Assembly: GCA_019912965.1 (NCBI GenBank)
Contig: JAIOHM010000156.1
Span: 20,660-84,659 of the forward strand
Length of the DNA: 64,000 nt
Direction of reading: 5' to 3'
Origin: Anaerolineae bacterium
GTDB taxonomy: Bacteria; Chloroflexota; Anaerolineae; Aggregatilineales; Phototrophicaceae
Part shown: positions 43,201 to 51,147 of the stretch, piece after piece
How the letters are laid out: the number at the start of each line of letters is the position of its first letter
Numbering within the stretch: position 1 is the stretch's first letter
Position numbers and translations under genes: made by a program
Notes under the pieces: model-generated
What the model was told of the DNA's origin: nothing
Databases searched by the model: none
What the model saw: only the letters and a program-made list of their open reading frames with translations

Positions 43201-43342
43201 CACGAATTTCGACATAGCCGCTGCCTACAAAACGAACCTTCTTGAAGAAGACGCTGAGTCGCTAGATGTAAGTGGAAGGCGCATCGCTTTTCACATCACA
43301 CCTTACCAGATCATGACCATCCGCATTGTTCCCATTACCTAA
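40205..43342 (+). CDS. Alpha-mannosidase, glycoside hydrolase family 38
   Basis: A 1045-residue cytosolic-type GH38 enzyme that releases mannose from alpha-mannosides. The zinc-site motif GTGHAHIDVAWLW places His251, His253 and Asp255 in the GH38 HxHxD pattern, and the nucleophile is Asp366 in WLPDVFGYAWN. Later parts include WNQYNRLPYDTFWWQGLDGTRVL and the helical NQFHDIIPGSSIRDVY. There is no signal peptide. The frame opens at a GTG at 40172, but the ATG at 40205 begins a family-like N-terminus; neither has a strong ribosome binding site. The CE7 esterase gene follows 13 bases later, so the two are an operon for processing imported glycans. Confidence 0.94.
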   Translation: MSSHQTRWTAPKIAQRIALVEPLVYRRRYPLPDFHFKRLNSPLDAPAVHETDYTDWSTVASYSYWERPNTNFVMHTTIQMPVEWSAESILALYLPLGEPGSFSHPEALAYIDGQSYAACDRHHQEIRLSDQIKDGNVHLLALHGWTGNDNKDGENARLFMRPCYLVQIDQPTRDFIAAARVAHGIAVVLDENNPVKNRLLTALDEAFKVLDTREPFGGAFYDSIPRAHEVLREGIFRAGTPMDVTIIGTGHAHIDVAWLWTLGQVRRKAGRTFHTVLRLMEQFPNYHFTQSQPQLYDYVRQDYPELFESIQARITEGRWETIGGMWVEADCNISGPESLARQFLLGRSFFRKHFGAVDSPVLWLPDVFGYAWNLPQLIKQAGLEYFFTIKIGWNQYNRLPYDTFWWQGLDGTRVLTHFSPTKEVNSPYSSTYNANASPSDAIGTWLNFQQKEIPQDLLMSYGYGDGGGGPTREMLENIHEMADFPGTPHVKQGSVADFFHKLEVEHGDELPTWNGELYLEIHRGTYTTQSRNKRANRKSEFLLHDAEFLASLASVLDTDYEYPAANFNKAWELVCLNQFHDIIPGSSIRDVYVESLEQYETVRKLAESARESALHAIAVHQSGDIMVVNATAFERLDLAFYAGELPSGYHLEADGKVVPHQVADGGTWIAAGEIKPYSLKSLQMVDGDTVPEITDLVVSTNRMENTFILVEFNTDGDIVRIYDKIYQREILLHGAVANQLQAFEDRPVNWDAWDIDIFYDDRLWLSDPAESIQIIETGPLRATLEIRRRILNSTYVQRVSLSYNSHRLDFDTTIDWRERHILLKTAFPVDILAPVATYEIQWGNVQRPTHRNTSWDWARFETCAQKWVDLSESDYGVSLLNDCKYGHDIQANTIRLSLLRAPTYPDPKADQGEHRFAYSLLPHAGDWRASTIAAAYALNDPLIAVSTMRGTSTVDLSTPLITTDHPGIVIETIKRAEDGNGFIIRLYESHRHRGRVRLNTNFDIAAAYKTNLLEEDAESLDVSGRRIAFHITPYQIMTIRIVPIT

Positions 43343-43355
43343 AGGAAGTTTACTC

Positions 43356-44327
43356 ATGGCCTTTTTTGATATGCCGCTTGATCAGTTAGAAGTCTATCGT
43401 CCTGATGTTTATGAGCCATCGGATTTTGATGCTTTCTGGTCGAAAACCTTGTCAGAAGTTCGCTCTTACCCATTGAACGCCATCTTCGAACCAGTTGATT
43501 ACGGTCTGCAAACGGTCGAAACATTTGATGTGACTTTTAGTGGCTATGCTGGTCAGCCAATTAAGGGCTGGTTTATTATCCCATCTAATCAGACGACTCC
43601 CCTTCCCTGCGTGGTCGAGTACATTGGCTATGGTGGCGGACGTAGCTTTGCGACCGATTGGCTTTTGTGGGCAAGTATGGGGTTTGCTCATTTGGTAATG
43701 GATACACGCGGTCAGGGAACAACATGGAGTCCCGGTCATACACCCGACCCCGAACCCGATGGGAGCAATCCGCATTATCCCGGTTTCATGACTCGTGGGA
43801 TTCTGAATCCCACAACCTACTATTATCGTCGGGTTTTCAGTGATGCCGTGCGTGCCGTGGAAACCGCCCAATCGCACCCCGCGGTAGATGGCAACCGGAT
43901 TGCGGTAACGGGTGGCAGTCAAGGTGGTGGAATTGCGCTGGCAACCAGTGGGCTGTCCCCTTCTGTTTCGGTAGCAATGCCAGATGTTCCATTCCTCTGC
44001 CACTACCGCCGTGCGACCGAAATAACTGCTTCATTTCCCTACGAGGAAATCGCCCAATATTGCAAAACCCATCGGGATAAAGTGGATGCCGTTTTTAATA
44101 CTTTAGGCTATTTCGATGGAATCAATTTTGCGAAACGGGCTGGTGCAAAGGCTTTATTTTCTGTTGGCTTGATGGATGAAATCTGCCCACCATCAACCGT
44201 CTATGCAGCTTATAACCATTTCAAAGGCGAAAAGCAGATCAGTGTTTGGCGTTATAACCATCATGAAGGTGGTGGAACTTACCAGACAGTGGAAAAAACC
44301 AAATTTCTGCGCGCGCTCTGGGGCTAA
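43356..44327 (+). CDS. Acetyl esterase, carbohydrate esterase family 7 (acetylxylan esterase/cephalosporin C deacetylase)
   Basis: A 323-residue alpha/beta hydrolase that removes acetyl groups from sugars. The catalytic triad is Ser188 (GGSQGGG), Asp274 (GLMDEICPPSTV) and His303 (NHHEGGG). These numbers coincide with those I recall for the Thermotoga maritima CE7 enzyme, which supports the start. RGQGTTWSPGHTPDPEPDGSNPHY is family-typical. The ATG has AAAGGAAG eight bases upstream; an upstream in-frame start would overlap the mannosidase gene. It is cotranscribed with the alpha-mannosidase. No signal peptide is present, so it acts in the cytoplasm. Confidence 0.95.
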   Translation: MAFFDMPLDQLEVYRPDVYEPSDFDAFWSKTLSEVRSYPLNAIFEPVDYGLQTVETFDVTFSGYAGQPIKGWFIIPSNQTTPLPCVVEYIGYGGGRSFATDWLLWASMGFAHLVMDTRGQGTTWSPGHTPDPEPDGSNPHYPGFMTRGILNPTTYYYRRVFSDAVRAVETAQSHPAVDGNRIAVTGGSQGGGIALATSGLSPSVSVAMPDVPFLCHYRRATEITASFPYEEIAQYCKTHRDKVDAVFNTLGYFDGINFAKRAGAKALFSVGLMDEICPPSTVYAAYNHFKGEKQISVWRYNHHEGGGTYQTVEKTKFLRALWG

Positions 44328-44363
44328 AAAAGAGGTGGGCATTTGGTGTGAATGCCCACCTCT
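44325..44363 (-). terminator. Perfect 13-bp hairpin terminator of the pullulanase gene
   Basis: AGAGGTGGGCATT (44331-44343) and AATGCCCACCTCT (44351-44363) form a perfect stem around a 7-base loop. On the minus strand the stem is followed by TTTTT over the esterase stop, so it ends the pullulanase message. Confidence 0.88.
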
Positions 44364-44377
44364 CAACCTTACCTAAA

Positions 44378-47300
44378 TTACCCCTGTTTCACCACAAATA
44401 CGGCTGTTGTTCGTCCCGGCACGCTGAATGTACCGGTTGCGCCGTCAAATGATGATGTCTGGGCAACAGGATCATGTGAGCCGACGAGGACAGGATGGAG
44501 TTCAAGATTCATCCCTGCAAGTGTATCAGTTGTAAATTCAACTGCCTCACCTCTAGCATTGAACAGCACCACCACCATCTCATGATTAGGATCAATATCC
44601 GCGCTTTCGCCTGTATCCGAAATCGTCATCACGATTAGCCCCGGAATCTGCTCTGCTCCGGTGTTCAGGAATGCCAGCCGATTCTGAATATCCTCTGCTG
44701 TCCGCAGTCGGAAAAGCGCCGAACTCTTGCGAATTTGCAGCATCTCGCGGAAGTGTGTCGCCGCGTTCAGGATATTTTCTTCGGAAACCACAAGTGCCGG
44801 ATTTGCTAAAATTGGCTGCAATTCCTCATAACGGTCGCCGTTGTCCCCTTGCATTGGAAGACCTACGCCGAAGTTATTGGTCTGATAGCTGAAGTCTAAC
44901 CGATTGAACCAATCGCCTGAATTGTAGCTGTTTCGGTCAAGCGATTTGGAACGCAGCAGATCATCCCCGGCTTGGAAGAATGGCACCCCCTGACTGAGCA
45001 ACACAATGCTGTTACCAAGATTTTGCATCCGAACAAGATCAGCGATTGTGGCGTTTGGAAGCTGCTTGTACAGAATGATGTCCCACAGTGTTTCGTTATC
45101 ATGCTTGGAGATATAAACGATTTGTTCCTGCGGATCGAGTGTGTATCCACTGGGCGAACCATTGTAGAGTACCATTTCACCCGTTACAGTTTCACCGCCT
45201 GCGCCAGTGAATGAGTAATCGCGCAAATTCCCTGCTAGGCCAACCCGGATTTGATCCATGAACAGCAGCATCCGCGCTGCTTGTTCTGCCTCTGTTCCAC
45301 CAGTCAGCCCATTCGGGTTCAGCGCCAAATCAGTGATGAACCCCTGAAAAGTCCGATCCCCAAACGGACTACCACCACGCACGGCATCGCGCAAACGGTC
45401 GTTAAATGTACCGATGCCGACACCACCCATATTCAATTGGGTAGCATTTACGCCCAGTCTGCCATCCTGCACTTCCCCGAAGTTCCACCCCTCGCCATAG
45501 ACATACACTGCCTGACCATCAACACCACTGTTTTCAACTGTGAGAGAATCTAAGGCCGCCCGTAAATGCTCCATGTTACTCCGCATATGATGACCCATTA
45601 GGTCGAAACGGAAAGCATCGACTTTGTAAGCTGTCGTCCACGTCAGAACCGAATCGATCATCAGTTTTTCCATCATTCGGTTTTCGGTAGCGGTGTTCTG
45701 GCAGCAGGTGCTCGTCTCCACAGTGCCGCGCGCATTCAGGCGGTGGTAGTAACCGGGAACGATCTGATCAAGTACCGAACGGTCAGATTGTCCGCTGGAA
45801 TTGGTGTGGTTATAAACCACATCCATCACCACGCGCAGACCATTCTGGTTGAGCGACTGAACCATTTCGCGAAATTCCAGAATGCGTGTTGGCCCTTCAG
45901 GGTTCGTTGAATAGCTGCCTTCAGGTACAGTGTAGTGATACGGATCGTATCCCCAATTGAATGCATCCTGATCGCGCACAGCATTAACCATCGCTTGCTG
46001 CTGATCGGAATCCGATGGGAAGGTCGCCATCGTAGCTGCATCCGGTTCAACCCGTTCTGCTGCCTTTTCATTGATGGTTGCAATATCGAATGCGGGCAGC
46101 AGATGCAGATGAGTCAACCCAGCCTGTGCTAGAGCGATTAAATGCTGCATCCCGTTCGATTCAGGTACAGTAAATGCCTTGAATGTGCCACGATATTCTT
46201 CCGGCACACTTGGATCATTGATGCTGAAATCACGGATATGCAGCTCATAAATCACAATGTCTTCGGGCGCATCCAGTGGTGGTTTCACCACTTCATCCCA
46301 TCCATCTGGCTTCAAGCTAGGGTCATTCAAATCAACGATCTGGCTGCGAGTGCTGTTCATCGACAGACTGAAAGAATAAGGATCAGTCACAAGATTAGTG
46401 ACAATCTGCTGGACAGATGGTGCATACACCTTTACTTCATACAGATAGTATTTGCCTGTCCAGCTTTCATCCCCAACAGCACTCCATACCCCGGTTTCCC
46501 GGTCAAAATCCATCCGCACGATCTCCGCTTCGGCATCAGGGTTTGCGTCGTCAAACAAGTGCAGTCGTACCCGTTGTGCGGTTGGTGCCCAGACTCGTAA
46601 GGTAGGAACAAGGCCGTCAAAGGTTACGCCGAGTGCTCCATCATAAGCATAAATATCGTCTAGCGCACCCGGAATCTGCAATCCGGTTCCATCCAATGCT
46701 TGACCGCTGCTGTCAAAAGCCACTACTCCTGCTTGGCTGCGGAGAATACCCGAAACGACGCCAACATCATCAGGGCCGATCTTCAACGCACTGTAATCAG
46801 CCAGATGCGGGAATTTTGCCAGAATAGCATCGCCTAACCCGGCTGGATCATAGGTCAGATCAATCGACGAGCCACCGCTAAATCCTGCGGCACTACCCTC
46901 CATGCCACCTTCTGCCGCATAATAGAGTTTAAAGGTTGTCCCTTCCCCATTGATCTCCCATGCAATAGTATCGCGTGCGACCCAGATCGCTTCTTGTCTG
47001 CTCAAATCCGGTGTAGCTGCAACTGGCCCAGCGGCGGGCATCACGCCGACACCGACTTGCAAGATATTGGATGACGAATTGTAGACAAACGCTACGGGTG
47101 TTCCATTCTCTGGAACACTAAACGGAATATTCGGGCCATCCTGCACCCCATCCGCCCCGTAATTGACTGTCCAGCTTTCGTTGAGTGCAGCTTTGACTTC
47201 GTAGTCTCCTGCTGGAATGGCATCCGTTGCGTAGAAATACAATCCATCGCCATCGGGGTCTTGTAACCACGAACGCAAGCAGTCTGGCGACCATTCGCCG

Positions 47301-48802
47301 GGACAGCCAATTTCATCTTGGTAACTGCCGGATGCGCTGGCAACAACATCATTTACACTGTCAGCCACCCAATGAGTAGCATGGTCATAATAAAATTTGA
47401 CGGTTGTATCTTCAGCCAGCACCAGTGTTACATCCGGGCCGCCTGCATCTGCATTCCCACCGTAATTTTCATCCCACGTTCCATTGATGGCGACTTTATA
47501 CGCATAGCTTCCAGCAGGGAGATCAAAACTCCCCTGCCAGATTCCATCATCGGCATCATAAGTGAGGAAGGTTTTGTCGCAATCGGGCAGCCAATCGCCA
47601 TCACATCCCAAAACGCTTTGGATTGTGCCGGGAATGGTGACGGTAGCAGGTTGTTCCGCAACTAGTGGCGGCAGCACAATCGGTGTTGCACCTGCTGGCC
47701 CACCAATGATCGATTCATCGACGGCAATGCTCAGGATTTTGGTAGCCGAGTCAAAGGTGAAAGTTACCTGTGCATAATCGACCGGAACTTCAAACGGAAT
47801 ATTTGCGCCATCACGAATACCATCCGCTCCATAGTTTTCGCCCCAGCTTAAACCAATAGCAACTTTGGTTTCATAGCTTCCTTGTGGAATGGATGAGGTA
47901 ACGAATGTGTAAATGCCATCATTTTCTTCATCGCTCATCTGTGTAAGCGTACAATCTGGTGCCCAATCACCTTCTGCCCCACTATTGTCTGGACAGCCGA
48001 TTTCAAAGTTGTAGCTGCCAGGCACAGTTACAATGAGACCTGTTGTAATTACAGGAGCTTCGGTTGGCTTAATGGTAGGCTCAACCAAAGCACTGGGGTC
48101 GATCACACGTATATTGAATAACTTACGTGCTGGGCTAAAACCAAATGTAGCTCGAAATCCATCACTTGCGACGTTGAAGGCGATGTTTGCACCATTCAGT
48201 TCAGCTTTTGCGCCATATGTCTCCTCAAGGCTCTGATTTAGAGCAACTTTGGCCTCATAGTCTCCTGCGGGTATTCCGGTTGTTGCGAAACTGTAGACGC
48301 CGTTCCCATCTTCATCTTGCAACCACGAGCGCAAACAGGTGGGGTCAAAGTCACTGGCACAGCCAATTTCGCTCTGGAAACTACCAATAGCAACAGCAAT
48401 CACTGAATTGATATTGTCAGTGACCCAATGCGTTTTATGGTCATAAAAGAATTGAACGGTCGCTGGTTCGGTCAGCGATAAAGCAATATTTGTTCCACCT
48501 GCTTCTGCTGACGCGCCATAATTCTCATCCCAGGTTCCATTAATGGCAGCCTTGTATTCGTAATCTCCAGCAGGAAGATCAAAGCTCCCTTGCCATATGT
48601 CGTCTTCGGCATCATAAGCGAGAGTGGTTTGTTCGCAGCTTGGTTGCCAATCTTCTGTGCATCCAAGCGCTGCTTGGAATGAACCTGTGATGGTGATGGT
48701 GTTAGGTAAATTTTCTTGTGCCCGCAGGGGTACGCTGATAAGTAGGGAGAGGAGTAATATGACTGTTGGGATTTTTGCTCGTTGTAATGGTCTATGGTTC
48801 AT
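44378..48802 (-). CDS. pulA: Secreted pullulanase (GH13) with five X25-like N-terminal modules
   Basis: A 1474-residue exported enzyme that cleaves alpha-1,6 links in starch or pullulan. After the signal peptide (ends VPLRAQ), five similar modules of about 95-105 residues run to about residue 595. Each has a GSFQ-type start, a Cys pair, the xxPxGxYxxKxAxNxxW strand and xNYGAxxxxxGxNIxF. A linker and the GH13 catalytic part follow, with the nucleophile Asp1067 (FRFD), acid/base Glu1104 (YGEGW) and Asp1235 (KHDN). The five modules resemble the X25 starch-binding type. It has a strong promoter, AGGAG seven bases before the ATG, and its own terminator. It is convergent with the esterase gene. Confidence 0.95.
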   Translation of the reverse strand: MNHRPLQRAKIPTVILLLSLLISVPLRAQENLPNTITITGSFQAALGCTEDWQPSCEQTTLAYDAEDDIWQGSFDLPAGDYEYKAAINGTWDENYGASAEAGGTNIALSLTEPATVQFFYDHKTHWVTDNINSVIAVAIGSFQSEIGCASDFDPTCLRSWLQDEDGNGVYSFATTGIPAGDYEAKVALNQSLEETYGAKAELNGANIAFNVASDGFRATFGFSPARKLFNIRVIDPSALVEPTIKPTEAPVITTGLIVTVPGSYNFEIGCPDNSGAEGDWAPDCTLTQMSDEENDGIYTFVTSSIPQGSYETKVAIGLSWGENYGADGIRDGANIPFEVPVDYAQVTFTFDSATKILSIAVDESIIGGPAGATPIVLPPLVAEQPATVTIPGTIQSVLGCDGDWLPDCDKTFLTYDADDGIWQGSFDLPAGSYAYKVAINGTWDENYGGNADAGGPDVTLVLAEDTTVKFYYDHATHWVADSVNDVVASASGSYQDEIGCPGEWSPDCLRSWLQDPDGDGLYFYATDAIPAGDYEVKAALNESWTVNYGADGVQDGPNIPFSVPENGTPVAFVYNSSSNILQVGVGVMPAAGPVAATPDLSRQEAIWVARDTIAWEINGEGTTFKLYYAAEGGMEGSAAGFSGGSSIDLTYDPAGLGDAILAKFPHLADYSALKIGPDDVGVVSGILRSQAGVVAFDSSGQALDGTGLQIPGALDDIYAYDGALGVTFDGLVPTLRVWAPTAQRVRLHLFDDANPDAEAEIVRMDFDRETGVWSAVGDESWTGKYYLYEVKVYAPSVQQIVTNLVTDPYSFSLSMNSTRSQIVDLNDPSLKPDGWDEVVKPPLDAPEDIVIYELHIRDFSINDPSVPEEYRGTFKAFTVPESNGMQHLIALAQAGLTHLHLLPAFDIATINEKAAERVEPDAATMATFPSDSDQQQAMVNAVRDQDAFNWGYDPYHYTVPEGSYSTNPEGPTRILEFREMVQSLNQNGLRVVMDVVYNHTNSSGQSDRSVLDQIVPGYYHRLNARGTVETSTCCQNTATENRMMEKLMIDSVLTWTTAYKVDAFRFDLMGHHMRSNMEHLRAALDSLTVENSGVDGQAVYVYGEGWNFGEVQDGRLGVNATQLNMGGVGIGTFNDRLRDAVRGGSPFGDRTFQGFITDLALNPNGLTGGTEAEQAARMLLFMDQIRVGLAGNLRDYSFTGAGGETVTGEMVLYNGSPSGYTLDPQEQIVYISKHDNETLWDIILYKQLPNATIADLVRMQNLGNSIVLLSQGVPFFQAGDDLLRSKSLDRNSYNSGDWFNRLDFSYQTNNFGVGLPMQGDNGDRYEELQPILANPALVVSEENILNAATHFREMLQIRKSSALFRLRTAEDIQNRLAFLNTGAEQIPGLIVMTISDTGESADIDPNHEMVVVLFNARGEAVEFTTDTLAGMNLELHPVLVGSHDPVAQTSSFDGATGTFSVPGRTTAVFVVKQG

Positions 48803-48856
48803 CTAAAACTCCTATTTTAAATGTGGTTTGTATTTCTTTTGTAAGGATTCTAGGTG

Positions 48857-48884
48857 ATTGTATAGCGTGGGTTTTGCTTGTCAA
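48857..48884 (-). promoter_or_regulatory. Predicted sigma70 promoter for the pullulanase gene
   Basis: Read on the minus strand: a perfect TTGACA (48879-48884), a 16-base spacer and TACAAT (48857-48862), about 50 bases before the ATG at 48802. Confidence 0.75.
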
Positions 48885-48985
48885 ATGAGTGTGTTGTGTA
48901 ATTTGTCTGTTTCTATATGACTACGCGAAAACAAAATGTGTATAATTGATTTATAGGCAAAGATGAGGATTGTTAGAAATCATCA

Positions 48986-49600
48986 ATGAAGTACATCAAC
49001 AATAATTGGAAAACTCTGCTCACTTTGCTGATAGGCATCATCGGTTTGCCGCTCATTGCGCTGGCATTCCCGCAGACACTATCCACAATCTCCCCTTCTC
49101 TATCGCATGGTGTACCATACCCATCAAATTATCAAACTGCTTTTATTCACTATGCAACCATTCAACGCCCCGATGGCACAATCCGCAATCTATACATAAA
49201 CCCGGAAGCTGCCCAATCATTCGGACAGCTTCCAGATCGAACTACGATTGTTATCGAGGGTTATAACGCGCTGACGGATACGAACGGAGAATTTCAGGTA
49301 GATGATAACGGGCGCTACCTCGCAGGAGAATCGCTCGAAGCAGTTCACGTCCGCCAGAAGCGTTGGGATTGGTCACCAGCAGATTTTGTAAGCGAACTCC
49401 GCACAGGGCAGTGGAATTTCGCCTCATTTGATGCCCAATCAGGGCAACCTTATGACGAAAGCATCAACGCCTGCTTTAATTGTCATAACGCCTCCCGCCA
49501 GCCAGAATTTCTATTTTCTGCCTCGCTGCTGGCACAGTATCAACAGACTGGAGAATTACAGGTTTATCTTTGCAATCAAACCGGGCGAACCGAATGTTAA
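48986..49600 (+). CDS. Cytochrome P460-family c-type haem protein
   Basis: A 204-residue exported haem protein. One N-terminal hydrophobic segment (LLTLLIGIIGLPLIALAF) serves as signal or anchor. The P460 family pattern is recognisable: QTAFIHYATIQRPDGTIRNLYINPEA, then WNFASFDAQSGQPYDESINA and the haem-binding CFNCH at residues 163-167. The family includes enzymes that oxidise hydroxylamine with a crosslinked haem and others with unknown substrates; the crosslinking Lys cannot be confirmed here. It is monocistronic, with TATAAT at 48941-48946 but no good -35. The opposite-strand gene starts 16 bases after it. Confidence 0.85.
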   Translation: MKYINNNWKTLLTLLIGIIGLPLIALAFPQTLSTISPSLSHGVPYPSNYQTAFIHYATIQRPDGTIRNLYINPEAAQSFGQLPDRTTIVIEGYNALTDTNGEFQVDDNGRYLAGESLEAVHVRQKRWDWSPADFVSELRTGQWNFASFDAQSGQPYDESINACFNCHNASRQPEFLFSASLLAQYQQTGELQVYLCNQTGRTEC

Positions 49601-49616
49601 GTCTATTGGTTATGGC

Positions 49617-50075
49617 TTAGAGCATGAAACGTCGTTCCAAAATCAAACCATTAGCATCATAAAAACCTTCGCTGTCAGCTTGCGACATTCCTTTTCGATT
49701 AGCGAATAACCAGTCCCATAAGGGGTCAAGTTTCGCCAATGTTCCCTCGGAATTTTCGCCTTCCCAAAAAGCCTCAACGGCGATCATACAAGTAGCCGCT
49801 TCCAGCACATCCAACACTTGCCGCGCTCCCGGTTCATCGGCTGTGCCTACCAAATCCCTGAACTCATTGATGTCATCCTCAAAAATGTCATCATCGGGAA
49901 CATTAATCTCAAGTTGGGCCATCCGCATATCCCCGTAAAACAAATCACCCAGATTATCAATCTGACTATCAGGCTTAATCGCATATGCTGCATCAATCAG
50001 TTTTAATGCGGCTTCCAAAACCTCCAAACTGATTGTAGTCGTATCAGTAGCGATATACCGCATGTAGTAGCCCAT
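49617..50075 (-). CDS. Small acidic hypothetical protein
   Basis: A 152-residue soluble, strongly acidic protein that I do not recognise. It has a helix-rich start (TISLEVLEAALKLIDAAY), an acidic middle (INVPDDDIFEDDINEFRDLVG) and a Trp-rich end (EAFWEGENSEGTLAKLDPLWDWLF). No signal or membrane segment is seen. AGGGG about five bases before the ATG supports the start; a second ATG lies four codons later. It follows the M42 peptidase gene by 7 bases on the same strand and is likely cotranscribed with it. Confidence 0.75.
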   Translation of the reverse strand: MGYYMRYIATDTTTISLEVLEAALKLIDAAYAIKPDSQIDNLGDLFYGDMRMAQLEINVPDDDIFEDDINEFRDLVGTADEPGARQVLDVLEAATCMIAVEAFWEGENSEGTLAKLDPLWDWLFANRKGMSQADSEGFYDANGLILERRFML

Positions 50076-50082
50076 AACACCC

Positions 50083-51132
50083 CTAGCGCGGAATGAAATC
50101 CGTTTCTGCTGTCAGTTCCCGCACAAACGCCGCAATCAACCGTGCAGCGTGTTCAACATCCTGCATCTCGATCATCTCATTAGGAGAATGCATATACCGA
50201 TTCGGAATCGACACCACACCCGTTGCCACCCCAGCCCGCGAATAGTGAATTACATCACCATCCGTGCCGGAGTATGCTGGATTAACTTTCACTGTGTATG
50301 GAATACCTTCACGCCCGGCCACAGTCGTAAGCATATCAAAAACTACTGGACTATTGACCGAACCACACGCCAGTGCGGGCCCGCTTCCCAATTTACTTTC
50401 ACCGCGCAGCTTTTTATCCCCACCCGGATAATCCGTCGCGTGGGTCACATCGACCACAATCGCCGCCTGTGGCTCAAAACTAAACGCTGCCGTGTGTGCC
50501 CCGGCAAAGGTGATTTCCTCCTGTGAAGTTGCTACCGCTGCAACCGTTGCAGATGGTCGTTCTTTTGCCAGCAGTCGCAGCGCCTCCAACACGGTGTAAG
50601 CCCCGATTCGGTTATCAATGCTGCGCGAAACAACTCGCCCATTTGGCATCTTATACAGAGGCGCGTCCAGTACACCCACAGTTCCCACCTGAACCAATTC
50701 CAACGCCTCAGCTTTATTGCGAACACCCAAATCAATCCATAAATCTTCAATCTTGCTGGCTTTATCCTTCTCCTCTGGTTTCATCAGGTGAATGGCCTTC
50801 TTGCCAATAACGCCAATCACGTCCCCTTGTTTGCCCAGCAGGCGAACGCGCTGCCCCACCAACACCTGTGGATCCCAGCCACCAATGCCAGCAAAATACA
50901 GGAAACCATCATCATCAATATAGCTGACGATCACCCCGATTTCGTCAATATGTCCTGCCAACAAAATGCGCGGTATCCCGCCGTTTAATACAGCGAAACT
51001 GTTGCCCCGCACATCCGTCCAAACGTTATCGGCAAAGGTTTCCGCTTCTGCCCGCCAGACGCGCGCAGGTGCAGCCTCGCGTGAAGAAGGCCCCGGCGAG
51101 GTCAACAAACGCTGCAAAAATTCAATGCTCAT
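50083..51132 (-). CDS. M42-family aminopeptidase/cellulase-type metallopeptidase
   Basis: A 349-residue cytoplasmic dinuclear metallopeptidase of the M42 (glutamyl aminopeptidase) family. Metal and catalytic surroundings are visible: LAGHIDEIGVIVSYIDDDG, SIDNRIGAYTVLEAL (catalytic Asp region), TSQEEITFAGAHTA with the Glu pair, and VDVTHATDYPGGDKK; the final metal-binding His is in IPNRYMHSPNEMIE. AGGAG lies six bases before the ATG. M42 enzymes trim peptides after the proteasome or for nutrition. It sits between the WD40 gene and a small acidic gene. Confidence 0.94.
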   Translation of the reverse strand: MSIEFLQRLLTSPGPSSREAAPARVWRAEAETFADNVWTDVRGNSFAVLNGGIPRILLAGHIDEIGVIVSYIDDDGFLYFAGIGGWDPQVLVGQRVRLLGKQGDVIGVIGKKAIHLMKPEEKDKASKIEDLWIDLGVRNKAEALELVQVGTVGVLDAPLYKMPNGRVVSRSIDNRIGAYTVLEALRLLAKERPSATVAAVATSQEEITFAGAHTAAFSFEPQAAIVVDVTHATDYPGGDKKLRGESKLGSGPALACGSVNSPVVFDMLTTVAGREGIPYTVKVNPAYSGTDGDVIHYSRAGVATGVVSIPNRYMHSPNEMIEMQDVEHAARLIAAFVRELTAETDFIPR

Positions 51133-51147
51133 ATACTGCTCCTAAAA

